Positions 1-9,531 of a stretch of 64,000 nt of DNA are shown here, in pieces. This DNA is from Christiangramia flava JLT2011 (lineage in GTDB: Bacteria; Bacteroidota; Bacteroidia; Flavobacteriales; Flavobacteriaceae). A program made the position numbers and the translations under genes. The DNA is taken from NCBI RefSeq assembly GCF_001951155.1, contig NZ_CP016359.1, positions 124,001 to 188,000 on the forward strand, given 5' to 3'. The notes beneath the pieces were generated by a model that was not told the DNA's origin, searched no databases, and was given only the letters and a program-made list of their open reading frames with translations. How positions within the stretch are numbered: position 1 is the stretch's first letter; each line of letters starts with the position of its first letter.

Positions 1-9
1 CGAGGCTTC

Positions 10-1125
10 TTATTCAAATTCATTTATAGTATCTACGATCTTCACCAATTCTTCTTTTTCCAGAACTGGACTCATGGGAAGACTAAGAACCTCTTGATGT
101 ATTGATTCAGTAATTGGAAAAGAAAGTTCATTAAGCTCTTTATAAGCCGTTTGTTTATGAGGAGGTATCGGGTAATGAATCAAGCATTGGACACCTCTTT
201 CTAGCAAATATTCTTGCAGTTTATCTCTTACTTTACATCTGATTACAAAAAGATGCCAAACATGATTTTTCCTATCAAAAACCTTTGGTAAAATTATATT
301 GCTATTTTTAATATTAGCGAGATAAAAATCCGCCACTGTCCTCCGAGCCTCGTATTCCTGTTTTAAAAATTTTAATTTAACATTTAGAAAGGCTGCTTGA
401 ATTTCATCTAATCTACTATTTAAGCCCTGAAAATCATTAATATATTTTTTTATGCTTCCGTAATTCCCTAAAGCACTAACAACTTCAGCCAATTTTGAAT
501 CATTAGTTGTTACCGCTCCTGCATCCCCTAATGCACCCAGATTTTTGCCAGGATAAAAACTAAAGCCTGCCGCGTCGCCTAAATTTCCGGAAAGTTTGAT
601 ATCTCCATTCTTATATTGAAATTCAGCGCCAATTGCCTGTGCATTATCTTCAATTATTTTTAATTTATATTGATTTGCTATCTCTTCCAAGCGCTCACTC
701 CAACAAACTTGGCCGTAAAGATGCACTACTAATATAGCCTTAGTTCTTTTGGAAATATGAGCTTCAATTTTATCAATGTCGAGATTGAAGGTATTAATAT
801 CTGGCTCTACCAAGACCGGTTTCAAATCATTATCTGTTATTGCTAGAATCGAAGCTATATATGTATTAGCGGGCACAATTATTTCATCACCCTGCTGCAT
901 AACACCAAGTTCTATATATGCTTTGAAAATTAAACGCAACGCATCCAATCCATTCCCAACTCCAACAGCATTAGGAGTTCCAATATAATCTGCTAACTGA
1001 GTTTCAAATTCTTTTAAGTTTTCTCCGTGCAAATACCATCCGGATTCTATAACTCTTGAAGCAGCTTTTATTAATTCCTGGCGGTATTGATCATTTATTG
1101 CTTTTAAATCAAGAAATTTTATCAT
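10..1125 (-). CDS. fdtB: PLP-dependent sugar aminotransferase (FdtB/QdtB-like)
   Basis: DegT/DnrJ/EryC1/StrS-family aminotransferase of 371 aa, the usual full length. It is expected to move an amino group onto C3 of a dTDP-3-keto-6-deoxyhexose, with PLP bound to the Lys in SFYPGKNLG (about residue 194). The N-terminal MIKFLDL and the segment [16 protein letters not shown] are typical of the family. Its start overlaps the stop of the acetyltransferase gene by 4 bases (ATGA), and ketoisomerase, rmlA and rmlB genes lie upstream in the same operon. This fits the dTDP-Fuc3NAc or dTDP-Qui3NAc pathway; sequence alone does not say which epimer is made. Confidence 0.88.
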   Translation of the reverse strand: MIKFLDLKAINDQYRQELIKAASRVIESGWYLHGENLKEFETQLADYIGTPNAVGVGNGLDALRLIFKAYIELGVMQQGDEIIVPANTYIASILAITDNDLKPVLVEPDINTFNLDIDKIEAHISKRTKAILVVHLYGQVCWSERLEEIANQYKLKIIEDNAQAIGAEFQYKNGDIKLSGNLGDAAGFSFYPGKNLGALGDAGAVTTNDSKLAEVVSALGNYGSIKKYINDFQGLNSRLDEIQAAFLNVKLKFLKQEYEARRTVADFYLANIKNSNIILPKVFDRKNHVWHLFVIRCKVRDKLQEYLLERGVQCLIHYPIPPHKQTAYKELNELSFPITESIHQEVLSLPMSPVLEKEELVKIVDTINEFE

Positions 1126-1661
1126 AATAACAGAGGTTCTCCGGTTTGAGTACTATATTTTTTTCCATTTTCATCGGTAAGGTTCAAGTCCAAAATCTTT
1201 CCCTCCCGTGTTATAAAACCTTTGTGACTGGCTGGATTACCATACCATAGAGAGAAGGGGGGGATTGGTTTTGTAATTACACTCCCAGCCCCAATAAGTG
1301 CAAATTTACCTATGGTATTTCCTGCAATAATCGTTGAGTTAGCACCAATAGATGCTCCCTCTTCAATATACGTTTTGAGAAAACGTTCAGGATAATGCTT
1401 TGATTTCGGTATTAAATCATTCGTAAAAGTTACATTCGGGCCAATAAAAACATTATCCTCTATTCTAAGACCATCCCATAACTGAACTCCTGACTTTACT
1501 GTAACATAATCTCCAACAATAACATCATTTTCGATAAAAACGTTGCAATTAATATTGCAATGTTTCCCAATAACAGCTTCTTTAAGTACCACACTAAATT
1601 GCCATATATCGGTATTTTCCCCTATTTTATCTGAATAAACCTCAGCTGTTTCATGTATCAT
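1122..1661 (-). CDS. fdtC: Left-handed beta-helix sugar N-acetyltransferase (FdtC/QdtC-like)
   Basis: 179-aa hexapeptide-repeat acyltransferase. Repeats of the [LIV]-G-x4 type run through most of the protein (for example [50 protein letters not shown]) and the family ending [11 protein letters not shown] is present. It probably uses acetyl-CoA to acetylate the 3-amino group of the dTDP-sugar made by the neighbouring aminotransferase. It overlaps both neighbours by 4 bases, so it is translationally coupled. The acetyl donor and the exact sugar are inferred from gene context. Confidence 0.85.
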   Translation of the reverse strand: MIHETAEVYSDKIGENTDIWQFSVVLKEAVIGKHCNINCNVFIENDVIVGDYVTVKSGVQLWDGLRIEDNVFIGPNVTFTNDLIPKSKHYPERFLKTYIEEGASIGANSTIIAGNTIGKFALIGAGSVITKPIPPFSLWYGNPASHKGFITREGKILDLNLTDENGKKYSTQTGEPLLL

Positions 1662-2074
1662 TTTAAATTTTTAAATTTACTGTAATCTCTCACATAGTCT
1701 TTTTCATCATATTTGTGAGAGGCCAAAACTAAGCATATCGCCCCTGAAGAAAAATTATCGAGTTCACGCCACATTCCGGGTACTATATGGAGGGCAAGAT
1801 TTGGCCTATTTAGAGAAACAACCTTTTTTATTTTTCCGTCATCCAGTATAACGTCAAAACTACCACTAACGGCAATAATAAATTGTTCTAATTCGTAATG
1901 AGCATGCCCTCCTCGAGATTCCCCTCCGGGTACATCATATAAATAATAAATTCTTTTAACATCAAAGGGAATATTATCTTCATTTTCAATAATAGTAATA
2001 TTTCCAGCCACATTGTGTACTTTGGAAATTTCTATAACAGAACAATCAAACACAGTATTATTTTCCCATCTCAT
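1658..2074 (-). CDS. dTDP-4-keto-6-deoxyglucose 3,4-ketoisomerase, second copy (FdtA/QdtA/WxcM-like)
   Basis: Cupin-fold sugar ketoisomerase of about 138 aa. I chose the ATG at 2074 (protein begins MRWENNTVF), since an upstream ATG at 2143 would add a segment unlike the family and overlap the preceding gene by 86 bases. The chosen start overlaps it by 17. The cupin core YDVPGGESRGGHAHYELEQF carries the conserved Arg and His residues of the FdtA active site. It shifts the keto group from C4 to C3 before transamination. It is a paralog of the gene directly upstream; the two share FDVILDDGK/FDVILNDGK and the pattern DY-RDF/YSKFK. Confidence 0.82.
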   Translation of the reverse strand: MRWENNTVFDCSVIEISKVHNVAGNITIIENEDNIPFDVKRIYYLYDVPGGESRGGHAHYELEQFIIAVSGSFDVILDDGKIKKVVSLNRPNLALHIVPGMWRELDNFSSGAICLVLASHKYDEKDYVRDYSKFKNLK

Positions 2075-2468
2075 GTCGGAATAGTTTAAACTTTTCAAAG
2101 TCTCGAATATAATCATTGTGATCATAGGATATAGACGATACAATAATCGCTAATGCATTGGTAGAAAAATTCTCCAAACTTCTCCAAAGTAAATTCGGAA
2201 TATATAATCCATAATAGGATCTATTTAGCTGGTATTTTCTTTCTAGCTTGCCGTCATTTAAAATCACATCAAAGCTGCCTGAAAGTGCTACAATAAATTC
2301 TTGAGATTCTTTAAAAGCGTGGCTTCCTCTCATCGCGCCACCCGGAACATCATAAATCCAATAAGTTCTTCTAATTTTAAATGGAATATGGTTTTCGCTT
2401 TCAAAAAAGGATAAATTTCCCCTATAGTCATCTATCTTTGGAAGATCTATTAGTCTCTCTACTTTCAT
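2058..2468 (-). CDS. dTDP-4-keto-6-deoxyglucose 3,4-ketoisomerase, first copy (FdtA/QdtA/WxcM-like)
   Basis: 136-aa cupin-fold ketoisomerase acting on the RmlB product dTDP-4-keto-6-deoxyglucose. The motif YDVPGGAMRGSHAFKESQEF matches the family; where the second copy has GGHAHYE this one has GSHAFKE, so the active-site region differs. It starts at the last base of the rmlA stop codon and is part of the same operon. Two adjacent ketoisomerases of different sequence suggest either two C4 epimers (Fuc3N and Qui3N types) or a recently duplicated spare; which copy makes which epimer cannot be read from the sequence. Confidence 0.85.
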   Translation of the reverse strand: MKVERLIDLPKIDDYRGNLSFFESENHIPFKIRRTYWIYDVPGGAMRGSHAFKESQEFIVALSGSFDVILNDGKLERKYQLNRSYYGLYIPNLLWRSLENFSTNALAIIVSSISYDHNDYIRDFEKFKLFRHEMGK

Positions 2469-3334
2469 TATAGTTCTATAATATTTTTTAAATATTCCCC
2501 ATACTTACTTTTCCCATATTTTTCAATAGCTATTTTTAACTCGTTACTATTAATAAATTGATGTCGATAGGCAACCTCTTCAATACAACCAATCATGGTA
2601 CTTTGTCTATTTTGTAAAACTCTAATAAATTCTGTAGCATCATCTAAAGATTCAACAGTCCCTGTATCAAACCAACTCATTCCCCGAGTCATAACGCCCA
2701 CTTCTAATTCTCCTTTGTCTAAATACATTTGATTTAAAGTAGAGATCTCTTTTTCCCCCCTTGCAGAAGGCTTAACTTTCTTAGCATATTCGATAACTTT
2801 ATTATCATAAAAATATAATCCTGGTACCGCATACTTTGATTTAGGTTTATCTGGCTTTTCTTCAATACTTAAAGCTTTTTTATTTTCATCGAATTCCACT
2901 ACACCGTATCGTTGTGGATCTTTAACTGGATAAGCAAAAATTGATGCTCCATCAACCTCTGTCTTACTTCTTAGAAGTTTACCAAATTCATTGCCATAAA
3001 ATATATTATCACCTAACACCAATGCAACTCTATCATTACCAATAAATTTTTCTCCAATGATAAATGCTTCGGCTAAACCATTAGGTTCCTCCTGGATCTC
3101 ATATTCGAATTTACACCCTACTTGAGACCCATCACCTAAAAGTTTCTTAAAAGCATCCTGATCATGAGGAGTAGTGATAAAAAGGATTTCTTTTATTCCT
3201 GCAAGCATTAGAACCGATAAAGGATAGTAAATCATTGGTTTATCATAAACAGGTAATAATTGTTTACTCACAGCTATGGTTATTGGAAACAACCTGGTTC
3301 CAGTTCCTCCTGCTAAAATAATTCCTTTCATCAC
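2468..3334 (-). CDS. rfbA: Glucose-1-phosphate thymidylyltransferase
   Basis: RmlA of 288 aa, normal length. It joins glucose-1-phosphate and dTTP to give dTDP-glucose. The nucleotide-binding signature GIILAGGTGTRLFPIT at the N-terminus, QEEPNGLAEAF, LGDNIFYG and WFDTGT are all present. It overlaps the stop of rmlB upstream by 4 bases. No rmlC or rmlD is in this window, so here the dTDP-glucose feeds the amino-sugar branch rather than rhamnose, unless those genes lie off the left edge. Confidence 0.95.
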   Translation of the reverse strand: MMKGIILAGGTGTRLFPITIAVSKQLLPVYDKPMIYYPLSVLMLAGIKEILFITTPHDQDAFKKLLGDGSQVGCKFEYEIQEEPNGLAEAFIIGEKFIGNDRVALVLGDNIFYGNEFGKLLRSKTEVDGASIFAYPVKDPQRYGVVEFDENKKALSIEEKPDKPKSKYAVPGLYFYDNKVIEYAKKVKPSARGEKEISTLNQMYLDKGELEVGVMTRGMSWFDTGTVESLDDATEFIRVLQNRQSTMIGCIEEVAYRHQFINSNELKIAIEKYGKSKYGEYLKNIIEL

Positions 3335-4395
3335 TTATATTGTTTTAGATAATATTTCTGATAATCTCCGTTAGTTACATTCTCCAGCCACTTATCGTTT
3401 TTCAAATACCAGTCTATAGTTTCTTCAATTCCCTCTTCAAAAGTGACACTTGGCCTCCATCTTAGTTCTGAATTGATTTTCGAAGCATCAATAGCATAAC
3501 GCTTATCATGCCCAGGCCTATCTTTCACAAATGTTATTAATTCTTCAGAATCTCCCTTGTTTCTTCCAAGTTTCCGATCCATTACAGAACATAAAAGTTG
3601 AATAAGTTCAATATTCTGCCATTCATTAAAACCGCCAATATTAAATGTCTCTTTAATAGCTCCCTTGTGTAAAAGAAGATCTATCGCTACAGCATGGTCT
3701 TTAACAAATAACCAGTCCCGTGTATATTTTCCATCACCATATACGGGAAGGTTTTCTTTCTTAATGATATTATTTATAAATAATGGAATTAATTTCTCTG
3801 GAAATTGATTAGGTCCGTAATTATTGGAACAATTTGAAATTATATATGGCAGACCATATGTTTCACCATATGCCCTTACAAAATGATCTGAACTAGCTTT
3901 TGAAGCAGAATATGGAGAATTTGGATCATAAGGGGTATCTTCTCTAAAAAAACCTTCTTCTCCTAAAGTACCATATACTTCATCTGTACTTATATGATAG
4001 AATACTTTTTCAGAAAAATCACTAACCCAATTATTTTTAGCAGAATTTAATAAATTCATAGTGCCAATTACATTAGTCCTTACAAAAGAAAGGGGATCGG
4101 AAATAGACCGATCTACATGCGACTCAGCAGCAAGATGAATCACTGCATCAAAGGCATAATCTGCGAACAGGTTATGAATAAAATCAGCGTCAGTAATATC
4201 ACCTTTTATAAAATGATAATTTTTTTTCTCTTCAATGTCTTTAAGGTTTTCCAGGTTTCCTGCATAGGTTAATGAGTCCAAATTATAAATCTGATATTCT
4301 GGATATTTATTAACCAATAATCTCACCACATGGGAACCAATAAAGCCTGCACCCCCTGTTACCAAAATTTTATGAAAGTTTCGAGTCATTTTCAT
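3331..4395 (-). CDS. rfbB: dTDP-glucose 4,6-dehydratase
   Basis: RmlB of 354 aa, an extended short-chain dehydrogenase that turns dTDP-glucose into dTDP-4-keto-6-deoxyglucose. It has the Rossmann motif GGAGFIGSH, the STDEVYG loop and the catalytic SPYSASK (Tyr and Lys). An in-frame ATG two codons after the first (4389) gives MTRNFHK and may be the true start. Its first codon overlaps the stop of the cysN remnant by 4 bases, so it sits inside the operon without its own promoter. Confidence 0.95.
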   Translation of the reverse strand: MKMTRNFHKILVTGGAGFIGSHVVRLLVNKYPEYQIYNLDSLTYAGNLENLKDIEEKKNYHFIKGDITDADFIHNLFADYAFDAVIHLAAESHVDRSISDPLSFVRTNVIGTMNLLNSAKNNWVSDFSEKVFYHISTDEVYGTLGEEGFFREDTPYDPNSPYSASKASSDHFVRAYGETYGLPYIISNCSNNYGPNQFPEKLIPLFINNIIKKENLPVYGDGKYTRDWLFVKDHAVAIDLLLHKGAIKETFNIGGFNEWQNIELIQLLCSVMDRKLGRNKGDSEELITFVKDRPGHDKRYAIDASKINSELRWRPSVTFEEGIEETIDWYLKNDKWLENVTNGDYQKYYLKQYK

Positions 4396-4625
4396 ACATT
4401 TATCCCCGCTGCTACGGTTTCGTTAATATTTTCATCCATTAGTACTATGCTGCCAGTTATACGGTTATCTCTATAAGAGTCCGGCATCAGTCGATGCGTA
4501 GTTCTTACCTTAACCCTTGCTATATCGTTCATATTTATTTCCTTAGCCTCTAAATCCCTGTTATAAGAATTAATATCAAGGGTTTCCAATTCAGAAAATT
4601 TCCAATTTTCCTTTTTATTAATCAA
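4392..4625 (-). pseudogene. cysN: C-terminal remnant of sulfate adenylyltransferase subunit 1 (CysN)
   Basis: An open frame of 77 codons whose last 45 residues look like the extreme C-terminus of CysN/NodQ: INMNDIARVKVRT, then DSYRDNRITGSIVLMD, then TVAAGI. The whole GTPase domain is missing (CysN is usually above 400 aa), so it cannot act as an ATP sulfurylase subunit. cysDN genes often sit in flavobacterial polysaccharide clusters to supply PAPS for sulfation, so this is best read as the scar of a deletion or recombination between the uxs and rml modules. It remains an intact small frame and may still be translated. Family assignment is by recognition, not a search. Confidence 0.7.
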
Positions 4626-4712
4626 TTCAACTATTTTCCTCTAAGGGATATAATTTTTTTAAGCTAATTATTAATGAAAGCAGCACTGATGAAAGCAGAT
4701 TCAACTAATGAT

Positions 4713-4808
4713 TTAACCTCTATTTTCCCTTGCTATTAGAGATACACATTTATAATTCTTTTCCATATCCAAAGCACATTCAAAGATTATCAATAATTGA
4801 TTTTTCAT
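4713..4808 (-). pseudogene. Tiny 31-codon frame of unknown origin after uxs
   Basis: An ATG that overlaps the uxs TGA (ATGA, 4805-4808) opens a frame of 31 codons ending in TAA at 4713. The product would contain CALDMEKNYKCVSLIAREN. I do not recognise it. Its coupling to uxs and its place beside the cysN remnant suggest it could be the head of a deleted gene, but it may be chance. Between it and the cysN remnant (4626-4712) I see only AT-rich sequence. Confidence 0.25.
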
Positions 4809-5743
4809 TCTTCTAGCTTAGCAAAATAGTCAATCGTTTTTTTCAAGCCTTCCTCCAAATTAATTTTCGGATTCCACTCCAATTTTCTTTTGGCTAAATC
4901 AATGACTGGCTGTCTTTGACGTGGATCATCCTTTGGTAAATTTTGAAATTTTAGTTTACTTCTACTTCCTGTTAATTCAACAATTTTCTCCGCAAGTTCC
5001 AACATGGTAAATTCTTTTGGATTTCCAATATTAACTGGACCCGTGAAACCACTGGGAGAATTCATCATTTTCACCATTCCATCTATTAGGTCACTAACGT
5101 AACAAAAGCTACGAGTTTGATGTCCCTCGCCATAAATCGTTATATCCTCGTTATGCAATGCCTGCATAATAAAATTACTCACAACCCTTCCATCCTTTGG
5201 ATTCATATTTGGTCCATAAGTATTAAAAATTCTTATAACTTTGATATCTACATTATGCTGACGGTAATAATCAAAAAATAAAGTTTCAGCACATCTTTTA
5301 CCCTCATCATAACAAGCTCTTGGACCAGTAGTACTCACATTCCCCCTATAAAATTCCGGTTGTGGATGTATTTCAGGATCTCCATAGACTTCACTTGTAC
5401 TTGCTTGGAGTATAGGCACCTTTAATCTTTTTGCCAATCCAAGCATATTAATAGCCCCTAAAACACTTGTTTTAGTAGTTTGTACTGGGTCAAACTGATA
5501 GTGAATTGGACTTGCGGGGCATGCTAAATTATAAATTTGGTCCACCTCCACAAATAATGGATGTGTTACATCATGTCGCATTAATTCAAAATTCTTATGA
5601 TCCAGTAAGTGATGTATATTTTTTCTAGAGCCAGTATAAAAATTATCAACGCATAAGATTTCGTTGCCTTCATTTAAAAGTTTTTCCGATAAATGACTAC
5701 CCAAAAAACCGGCTCCTCCTGTAATTAATATTCTTTTCATCAA
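4805..5743 (-). CDS. uxs: UDP-glucuronate decarboxylase (UDP-xylose synthase)
   Basis: 312-aa extended short-chain dehydrogenase that decarboxylates UDP-glucuronate to UDP-xylose using bound NAD. It shows [10 protein letters not shown] at the N-terminus, NLACPASP, the substrate/active-site loop TSEVYGDP, the catalytic Tyr/Lys in [11 protein letters not shown], and [10 protein letters not shown], all typical of UXS. It follows ugd by 3 bases, so UDP-glucose is converted through UDP-glucuronate to UDP-xylose by adjacent genes. Start may be 5743 or the next codon (MM). Confidence 0.92.
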   Translation of the reverse strand: MMKRILITGGAGFLGSHLSEKLLNEGNEILCVDNFYTGSRKNIHHLLDHKNFELMRHDVTHPLFVEVDQIYNLACPASPIHYQFDPVQTTKTSVLGAINMLGLAKRLKVPILQASTSEVYGDPEIHPQPEFYRGNVSTTGPRACYDEGKRCAETLFFDYYRQHNVDIKVIRIFNTYGPNMNPKDGRVVSNFIMQALHNEDITIYGEGHQTRSFCYVSDLIDGMVKMMNSPSGFTGPVNIGNPKEFTMLELAEKIVELTGSRSKLKFQNLPKDDPRQRQPVIDLAKRKLEWNPKINLEEGLKKTIDYFAKLEE

Positions 5744-5746
5744 TTT

Positions 5747-7141
5747 CTAGTTACCTATCGAATAAAATTGAAATCCAATCGCTTCTTTAGACTTTCGATC
5801 GAGGATTTTCCGACCGTCGAACAAGAATGCGGGTTTCAACATTTTCTTATAAATTTCGTTCCAGTCAAGTTCCTTGAATTCATCCCATTCTGTCAAAACT
5901 GCTACAGCATGAGCTCCTTCTGTTGCGTTTACCGGAGTATTGACCACCTTAACCAGTTTTCTATTCTCTTCCTCTGATCTGGTACCGAGGTAATCCAAGT
6001 CTGCATAAATTTGCTCTTCCGTCACTTTCGGATCGTATATCACAATTTCTGCTTGTTCATTCAGAAGGTAATCAGCGACATAAATGGCCGCAGACTCCCG
6101 GGTGTCATTAGTATCCTTTTTAAACGCCCATCCCAGAAAGGCAATTTTCTTTCCAGAAACTGTATTGAAAAGTGTTTTAACGATATTTTCAGCAAAACGC
6201 TTTTTTTGGTGATCGTTCATAATGATCACCTGTTCCCAATAATCGGCTACTTCATTAAGTCCAAAAGACTTGGCAATATAAACAAGATTCAGGATATCTT
6301 TTTGAAAACAACTCCCACCAAAACCAACTGACGATTTCAGGAATTTTGAACCAATCCTACTATCCATACCAATCGCACGAGAAACTTCATTCACATCTGC
6401 CCCTGTTTTCTCGCATAATTCACTTAGTGAATTAATGCTGGAAACTCGCTGAGCTAAAAACGCATTAGCAGTAAGTTTTGATAATTCTGAAGACCATACA
6501 TTAGTGGTCAAAATTTGATCTTTTGGAACCCAATGTGCATAAACATCAACCAGAGCCTGTACCGCATCCATTCCCTCTGTGGTATCAATATCTCCACCGA
6601 TTAGGACACGGTCTGGATCCAAAAGATCTTCAACCGCGGTACCTTCTGCCAGGAATTCAGGATTTGATAAAATCTGAAATTTCACACCGTTACCGGTATT
6701 ATCCAAAATACTTTTCAACGCTTCCGCAGTTCTCACAGGCAAAGTAGACTTTTCGATAACAATCTTATCATCTTTTGCTACCCGGGCAATTTGCCTGGCA
6801 CACAGTTCAATATATTTCAAATCGGCGGCCATACCTTTACCAATTCCGTAGGTTTTGGTTGGTGTATTAACGGAAATGAAAATCATATCGGCCTTATCAA
6901 TCGCCGCATCGACATCAGTGGAAAAAAACAAATTTCTGTCTCGTGCTTCCGCAACTACTGCTGACAAACCTGGTTCATAAATAGGAATATTTTCCACATT
7001 TTCATCATTCCACGCTGCGATTCGTTTCTCGTTTATATCAACTACCGTAACATTGATTTCAGGACATTTCTGGGCAATTACTGCCATTGTTGGTCCCCCA
7101 ACATATCCTGCACCGATGCAACAAATATTCTTTACTTTCAC
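5747..7141 (-). CDS. ugd: UDP-glucose 6-dehydrogenase
   Basis: 464-aa UDP-glucose dehydrogenase of the longer, eukaryote-like type (bacterial forms are often nearer 390-440 aa). NAD-binding [12 protein letters not shown] opens the protein and the catalytic Cys lies in [10 protein letters not shown] (about residue 276). It oxidises UDP-glucose twice to UDP-glucuronate, the substrate of the next gene uxs. It lies 9 bases after the UDP-HexNAc dehydrogenase gene in the same leftward operon. Confidence 0.94.
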   Translation of the reverse strand: MKVKNICCIGAGYVGGPTMAVIAQKCPEINVTVVDINEKRIAAWNDENVENIPIYEPGLSAVVAEARDRNLFFSTDVDAAIDKADMIFISVNTPTKTYGIGKGMAADLKYIELCARQIARVAKDDKIVIEKSTLPVRTAEALKSILDNTGNGVKFQILSNPEFLAEGTAVEDLLDPDRVLIGGDIDTTEGMDAVQALVDVYAHWVPKDQILTTNVWSSELSKLTANAFLAQRVSSINSLSELCEKTGADVNEVSRAIGMDSRIGSKFLKSSVGFGGSCFQKDILNLVYIAKSFGLNEVADYWEQVIIMNDHQKKRFAENIVKTLFNTVSGKKIAFLGWAFKKDTNDTRESAAIYVADYLLNEQAEIVIYDPKVTEEQIYADLDYLGTRSEEENRKLVKVVNTPVNATEGAHAVAVLTEWDEFKELDWNEIYKKMLKPAFLFDGRKILDRKSKEAIGFQFYSIGN

Positions 7142-7150
7142 TTTTAAATA

Positions 7151-8434
7151 TTAAAGTTTTTTATCACATTTATCACCAAGAACTCCTTTCACATCATATA
7201 CCACAGCACCTGGAGCTTTCAATTTTTCCAGATCCAGATTATGGAATTCTTTATGCGCTACCGTCAAGACAATAGCATCAAAATTTTCTTCTGGCACCGC
7301 TGATACAGTTTCCAAACCATATTCATGCTTTACTTCAGCAGGATTGGCCAAAGGATCAAAAATCGTTAGATTCACTCCATATTCTTTCAATGCTTTAACC
7401 ACATCGACCACCTTCGTATTTCGAACATCCGGACAGTTTTCTTTAAAAGTGATCCCTAAAATTAAAATATTCGCTCCTTTTATCTTTAAATCCTTCTGAA
7501 GCATTAATTTAACCACTTCACTCGCAACATACTGCCCCATGGAATCATTCATTCGTCTTCCTGCGAGAATAATTTCAGGATGATATCCAATTTCCTGAGC
7601 TTTTTGAGCCAGGTAATAAGGATCTACTCCAATACAGTGCCCACCAACAAGACCCGGACGAAAAGGAAGAAAATTCCATTTCGTTCCAGCTGCTTCAAGA
7701 ACCGCCTGTGTGTCAATATTCATCATATTGAAAATCTTAGCCAATTCATTTACAAAGGCAATATTGATATCTCGCTGGGAATTTTCAATCACTTTTGCGG
7801 CTTCGGCCACTTTTATGGTAGGCGCCAAATGGGTTCCTGCACTGATCACCGTTCTATAAAGTTCATTGACTTTTTCTCCAATTTCTGGAGTGGAACCTGC
7901 GGTAACTTTTAAAATTTTTTCAACGGTGTGTTCTTTATCACCCGGATTAATTCGTTCTGGTGAGTAACCCACAAAAAAATCTTCGTTAAATTTGAGACCA
8001 CTGATATTTTCAAGAACCGGTACACATTCATCCTCTGTAACTCCAGGATAAACGGTAGATTCATACACCACCACATCTCCCTTTTTCAAGGTTTTTGCCA
8101 CTGTTTCACTACTCTTGTAAAGTGGCGTGAGATCCGGCCTGTTATTCTTATCTACAGGCGTTGGTACAGTAATAATGTAGTAATTACAATTTTCAATGGA
8201 AGCGAGATCCGTAGAACAGAATAGTCCATTTTCCGAAGAATCTGAGTCTTTTAAAACCGATTTTAACAAATCGTCTTCTACTTCTAGGGTAGAATCTGTA
8301 CCAGACTTTAATTCATCTACTCGCGCCTGGTTGATATCAAAACCAACAACCGGATATTTGGTGGCAAAAAGTCGGGCTAAAGGAAGTCCTACGTAACCCA
8401 AACCGATAACTGCTATTTTAATATTTTCAGTCAT
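7151..8434 (-). CDS. tviB: UDP-N-acetylhexosamine 6-dehydrogenase (TviB/WbpO-like)
   Basis: 427-aa member of the UDP-glucose/GDP-mannose dehydrogenase family. Rossmann motif GLGYVGLPLARLFA and the catalytic Cys motif GGHCIGVDPYYL (about residue 264) place it with the UDP-GlcNAc/GalNAc dehydrogenases TviB/WbpO rather than with glucose dehydrogenases. It oxidises C6 of a UDP-HexNAc to the uronic acid. The gene before it is a WbpP/TviC-type 4-epimerase only 2 bases away, so the pair most likely yields UDP-GalNAcA. Substrate is inferred from family and pairing. Confidence 0.88.
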   Translation of the reverse strand: MTENIKIAVIGLGYVGLPLARLFATKYPVVGFDINQARVDELKSGTDSTLEVEDDLLKSVLKDSDSSENGLFCSTDLASIENCNYYIITVPTPVDKNNRPDLTPLYKSSETVAKTLKKGDVVVYESTVYPGVTEDECVPVLENISGLKFNEDFFVGYSPERINPGDKEHTVEKILKVTAGSTPEIGEKVNELYRTVISAGTHLAPTIKVAEAAKVIENSQRDINIAFVNELAKIFNMMNIDTQAVLEAAGTKWNFLPFRPGLVGGHCIGVDPYYLAQKAQEIGYHPEIILAGRRMNDSMGQYVASEVVKLMLQKDLKIKGANILILGITFKENCPDVRNTKVVDVVKALKEYGVNLTIFDPLANPAEVKHEYGLETVSAVPEENFDAIVLTVAHKEFHNLDLEKLKAPGAVVYDVKGVLGDKCDKKL

Positions 8435-8436
8435 TG

Positions 8437-9438
8437 TTATTTTAAATTATCCCAATACCATTTAACGGCCTCTTTCAATCCGTCGGCAATTTTATATTGA
8501 GGATCATACCCCAACAATTCTTTAGCCTTTTCTACGGAAGCTAAGGAATGCGGAATATCTCCAGGCCGATTTGGACCATGTTTTACTTCCACATTTTTTA
8601 TTTCTGAATCATATTCTGAAAGATATTCCTTCAAATATTGCGTAAGCTCTACCAGATTTGTCCGATCTCCCACCGCTGTATTATAAACCTCATTCACTGC
8701 TTCTTTTTTACTAGCCGTAAGAGCGAGTAAATTCATCTGCACCACATTGTCGATGTACGTAAAATCTCTGGAATAGGTCCCATCTCCGTTGATCACCGGA
8801 CTTTCATGTTGCATAAATTGCATGACAAACTTCGGAATAACCGCTGCATAAGCTCCGTTAGGATCCTGTCTTCGCCCAAAAACATTGAAGTATCGCAAAC
8901 CTATAGTATCTAAACCATAAGCTTTTCCAAAAATATCCGCATATAATTCGTTTACATATTTAGTGATCGCATACGGAGACAAAGGCTTTCCAATCTTATC
9001 TTCTACTTTCGGAAGAGCTTCGGAATCTCCATAAGTAGAAGAACTGGCCGCATACACAAATCTTTTGACATCATTATCACGAGCGGCAACAAGCATATTT
9101 AAAAATCCCGAAACATTTACTTCATTGCTAGTGATCGGATCTTTAAGAGATCGTGGAACCGAGCCTAAAGCCGCTTCATGCAAGACATAATCAATATTTT
9201 TACAAGCTTTTTGGCAGGTATCTAGATCCCGAATATCGCCTTCAATAAGTGTAAATTTCTCATTATTTATAAATGGTTCGATATTCTTTTTATGTCCGGT
9301 AGAAAAATTGTCAAGACATACAATATTAGCTCCAATTTCTAATAATTTTTCACAAAGATTAGATCCAATAAAGCCCGCCCCACCTGTAATAAGAATGTTT
9401 TTTGAAGAGAGTTCTTCAAACTGAGATTCAGAATTCAA
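8437..9438 (-). CDS. tviC: UDP-N-acetylglucosamine (uronate) 4-epimerase (TviC/WbpP-like)
   Basis: 333-aa extended short-chain dehydrogenase. It has GGAGFIGSNL (residues about 18-27), the HEAALGSVPRS loop, AASSSTYGDS and the catalytic SPYAITK. This pattern fits WbpP/TviC, which interconverts the gluco and galacto forms of UDP-HexNAc or its uronate. It is the first gene of the leftward polysaccharide operon; a TATATTTG -7 box lies 29 bases before its ATG. Confidence 0.88.
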   Translation of the reverse strand: MNSESQFEELSSKNILITGGAGFIGSNLCEKLLEIGANIVCLDNFSTGHKKNIEPFINNEKFTLIEGDIRDLDTCQKACKNIDYVLHEAALGSVPRSLKDPITSNEVNVSGFLNMLVAARDNDVKRFVYAASSSTYGDSEALPKVEDKIGKPLSPYAITKYVNELYADIFGKAYGLDTIGLRYFNVFGRRQDPNGAYAAVIPKFVMQFMQHESPVINGDGTYSRDFTYIDNVVQMNLLALTASKKEAVNEVYNTAVGDRTNLVELTQYLKEYLSEYDSEIKNVEVKHGPNRPGDIPHSLASVEKAKELLGYDPQYKIADGLKEAVKWYWDNLK

Positions 9439-9466
9439 ACTAAAAATTTTAACAATTTGCAGTTGG

Positions 9467-9474
9467 CAAATATA
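9467..9474 (-). promoter_or_regulatory. Candidate -7 box for the polysaccharide operon
   Basis: On the minus strand this reads TATATTTG, an exact match to the Bacteroidetes TAnnTTTG element, 29 bases before the tviC start. I found no convincing TTTG at the expected distance upstream, so only the -7 part is supported. Confidence 0.5.
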
Positions 9475-9531
9475 AAATATCTTAATTAAGAATTGTTAAA
9501 GTGCTTCTTAAAGAATTGATAAATAATCCCA

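Noticed and set aside
2074..2143. N-terminal extension of the second ketoisomerase
   Set aside because: It would overlap the preceding gene by 86 bases and has no family similarity; the ATG at 2074 gives the normal length.
2468..4395. Rhamnose synthesis from rmlA and rmlB
   Set aside because: rmlC and rmlD are not in the window; ketoisomerase, aminotransferase and acetyltransferase genes follow instead.
5768..7275. Several plus-strand frames of 60-110 codons over ugd
   Set aside because: They lie inside a full-length, clearly recognised gene on the other strand and show no domain or start signal.
7151..8434. Calling this gene a second UDP-glucose dehydrogenase
   Set aside because: The catalytic motif GGHCIGVDPYYL and pairing with a TviC/WbpP epimerase fit a UDP-HexNAc dehydrogenase.
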